Origin: Blattabacterium cuenoti
Lineage (GTDB): Bacteria; Bacteroidota; Bacteroidia; Flavobacteriales; Blattabacteriaceae
Direction of reading: 5' to 3'
DNA length: 64,000 nucleotides
Assembly (NCBI RefSeq): GCF_014252295.1
Contig: NZ_CP059215.1
Span: forward strand, 186,001 to 250,000
The translations under genes and the position numbers were made by a program. The number at the start of each line of letters is the position of its first letter. Within the stretch, counting starts at the first letter, position 1. Positions 62,974-64,000 of this stretch are shown piece by piece. Below the pieces are notes generated by a model. It had not been told where the DNA came from. It saw only the letters and a program-made list of their open reading frames with translations, and searched no databases.

Positions 62974-64000
62974 AAAATTTTTTAGAGTTATTAATTTCTT
63001 GTAAAGTTTCGAATATTAATAATATAGTTTTTTCTACATCTTTTTTATGAACCATTTCTACTGTAGTATGCATGTATTTTAATGGTATAGATATCAAAGC
63101 AGATGATACTCCTTTGTTGGAATAAGCAAAAGCATCTGTATCTGTTCCTGTATATCTAGGTGATACTAAACGTTGAAAAGGAATTTTATTATTATTAGCA
63201 GTATGAACAATAAATTCTCTGATATTTTTTTTTATCGATGGAGAATAACCAATAACTGGTCCTAACCCACATTTTATATCTCCTTGTATTTTTTTATCAA
63301 TCATAGGACTATATGTGTCATGCGTTACATCAGTGACAATAGCCATATTTGGTCGTATTTCTTGAGAAATCATTTTAGCTCCTCTAAATCCTACTTCTTC
63401 TTGAACAGAATTTACTATATATAATCCAAATTTTAAACGAATGTTATTCTCCATAATTATCTTTGCAATTTCTGCTATTATAAATCCTCCTATTTTATTA
63501 TCTAACGCTCTGGATACAAAATAATTTTTATTCATGATAAAAAATTCGTCAGGATAAGTAATAATACAACCTACATGAACTCCTAAGTTCATAACTTCAG
63601 TTTTACTAGAAGCACCAATATCTATAAATATATTATCTATACTAGGATATTTTTCTTCTGAAGATTTTCTTGTATGAATAGCTGGCCATCCAAATATTCC
63701 GTGAACAAATCCCATTTCTGTATGAATAAGAACTTTTTTAGATGGAGCTATTTGATGATCGGATCCTCCATTACGAGAAACATATATAATACCATCTTCT
63801 GTTATATAATTTACATACCAAGATATTTCATCAACATGAGCTTCAATAATTAATTTGTATGGAGAATCCACATTTATAATTCCTACGGCTGTTCCATATA
63901 AATCTGTTTGAATTTTATCTACATAAGAATTAATATAATCCATCCATATTTTTTGTCCTTCACTTTCACATCCTGTTGGAGAAGTTCCATTTAAATATTT
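62963..64000 (-). CDS. M42-family aminopeptidase (FrvX-like), 5' end beyond window
   Basis: Dinuclear-metal aminopeptidase of the M42 family, usually a large tetrahedral cytoplasmic particle trimming peptides. Metal ligands appear in order: His in IEAHVDEISWYV, Asp in SRALDNKIGGFI, catalytic Glu pair in SVQEEVGFRGAK, Asp in IVTDVTHDTYS and His in KYMHTTVEMVH. The frame is open through 64000 upstream of the first visible ATG (63943), and that stretch reads NGTSPTGCESEGQKIW, the normal start region, so the gene continues past the right edge. Confidence 0.92.
   Translation of the reverse strand, partial: KYLNGTSPTGCESEGQKIWMDYINSYVDKIQTDLYGTAVGIINVDSPYKLIIEAHVDEISWYVNYITEDGIIYVSRNGGSDHQIAPSKKVLIHTEMGFVHGIFGWPAIHTRKSSEEKYPSIDNIFIDIGASSKTEVMNLGVHVGCIITYPDEFFIMNKNYFVSRALDNKIGGFIIAEIAKIIMENNIRLKFGLYIVNSVQEEVGFRGAKMISQEIRPNMAIVTDVTHDTYSPMIDKKIQGDIKCGLGPVIGYSPSIKKNIREFIVHTANNNKIPFQRLVSPRYTGTDTDAFAYSNKGVSSALISIPLKYMHTTVEMVHKKDVEKTILLIFETLQEINNSKKFFID

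Noticed and set aside
1-64000. CRISPR arrays, insertion sequences, prophage genes, rRNA genes and toxin-antitoxin modules
   Set aside because: Looked for across the window on both strands; no spaced repeats, transposases, phage-type genes or rRNA segments were seen.

Overview
The window is a compact, strongly AT-rich stretch of a Bacteroidetes (Flavobacteriales) chromosome. Gene content and protein style point to Blattabacterium, the obligate fat-body endosymbiont of cockroaches, or a very close relative. This identification rests on: complete his and trp operons in a reduced genome, a glp glycerol module, a flavobacterial cbb3 oxidase cluster with fused CcoN/CcoO, an E1 alpha/beta fusion, split transketolase, HisB and HisIE fusions, promoters of the Bacteroidetes TAnnTTTG type, and Lys/Asn/Ile/Phe-rich proteins with many poly(A) tracts. 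No insertion sequence, prophage, CRISPR array or rRNA gene was seen. Both ends cut genes: thrS on the left and an M42 peptidase on the right.

Layout. 1-6000 (minus): thrS fragment, glpF-glpK-glpD, ffh. 6050-11490 (minus): argS, ilvE, fused 2-oxoacid dehydrogenase E1. 11510-13330 (plus): ndk, lemA, TPM-domain protein. 13350-23640: mixed strands with valS, folA, a bifunctional-nuclease-like gene, an orphan lipoprotein, pdhB, metF, serS, rsmA, folD, queE. 23645-30860 (minus): the his operon in order hisG-D-C-B-H-A-F-IE. 30990-35520 (plus, with tRNA-Lys on minus): xth, aroK, tilS, serC, a YggS-type PLP protein. 35525-41911 (minus): the trp operon in order trpE-G-D-C-F-B-A. 42100-53790 (plus): putative porin, glucosaminidase, gcvH, cbb3 oxidase structural and assembly genes (ccoI, ccoS, ccoNO, ccoQ, ccoP, fixH), maeB. 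53780-64000: murI, rpsT, tRNA-Glu, NlpC/P60 hydrolase, aroA, a MazG-like gene, two transketolase halves, smpB, an OmpA-family protein, tatC, ychF, M42 peptidase.

How the genes fit together. The his and trp operons plus aroK, aroA, serC and ilvE are the nutrient-supply side of a symbiont that feeds its host. Glycerol import and oxidation, malic enzyme, the dehydrogenase E1 genes and the cbb3 oxidase supply carbon and respiratory energy. The remainder is core translation, one-carbon metabolism and a small envelope set (porin, OmpA, two wall hydrolases, murI).

Most notable observations: (i) ThrRS begins directly at its catalytic domain, without the TGS and editing domains; (ii) TrpE has Ile in place of the feedback-sensing Ser of the LLES motif; (iii) the trp leader can fold into a 1:2 / 2:3 / 3:4 attenuator-like set ending in a strong terminator, and the his leader also carries a hairpin; (iv) the NlpC/P60 gene has an open in-frame signal-peptide-like extension and a well-placed promoter but no canonical start codon upstream; (v) tilS carries three A10-A11 tracts and the TPM gene a G11 tract. 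Convergent genes overlap at four places, which shows how tightly the chromosome is packed. All calls are by eye from the sequence; no database search was run.
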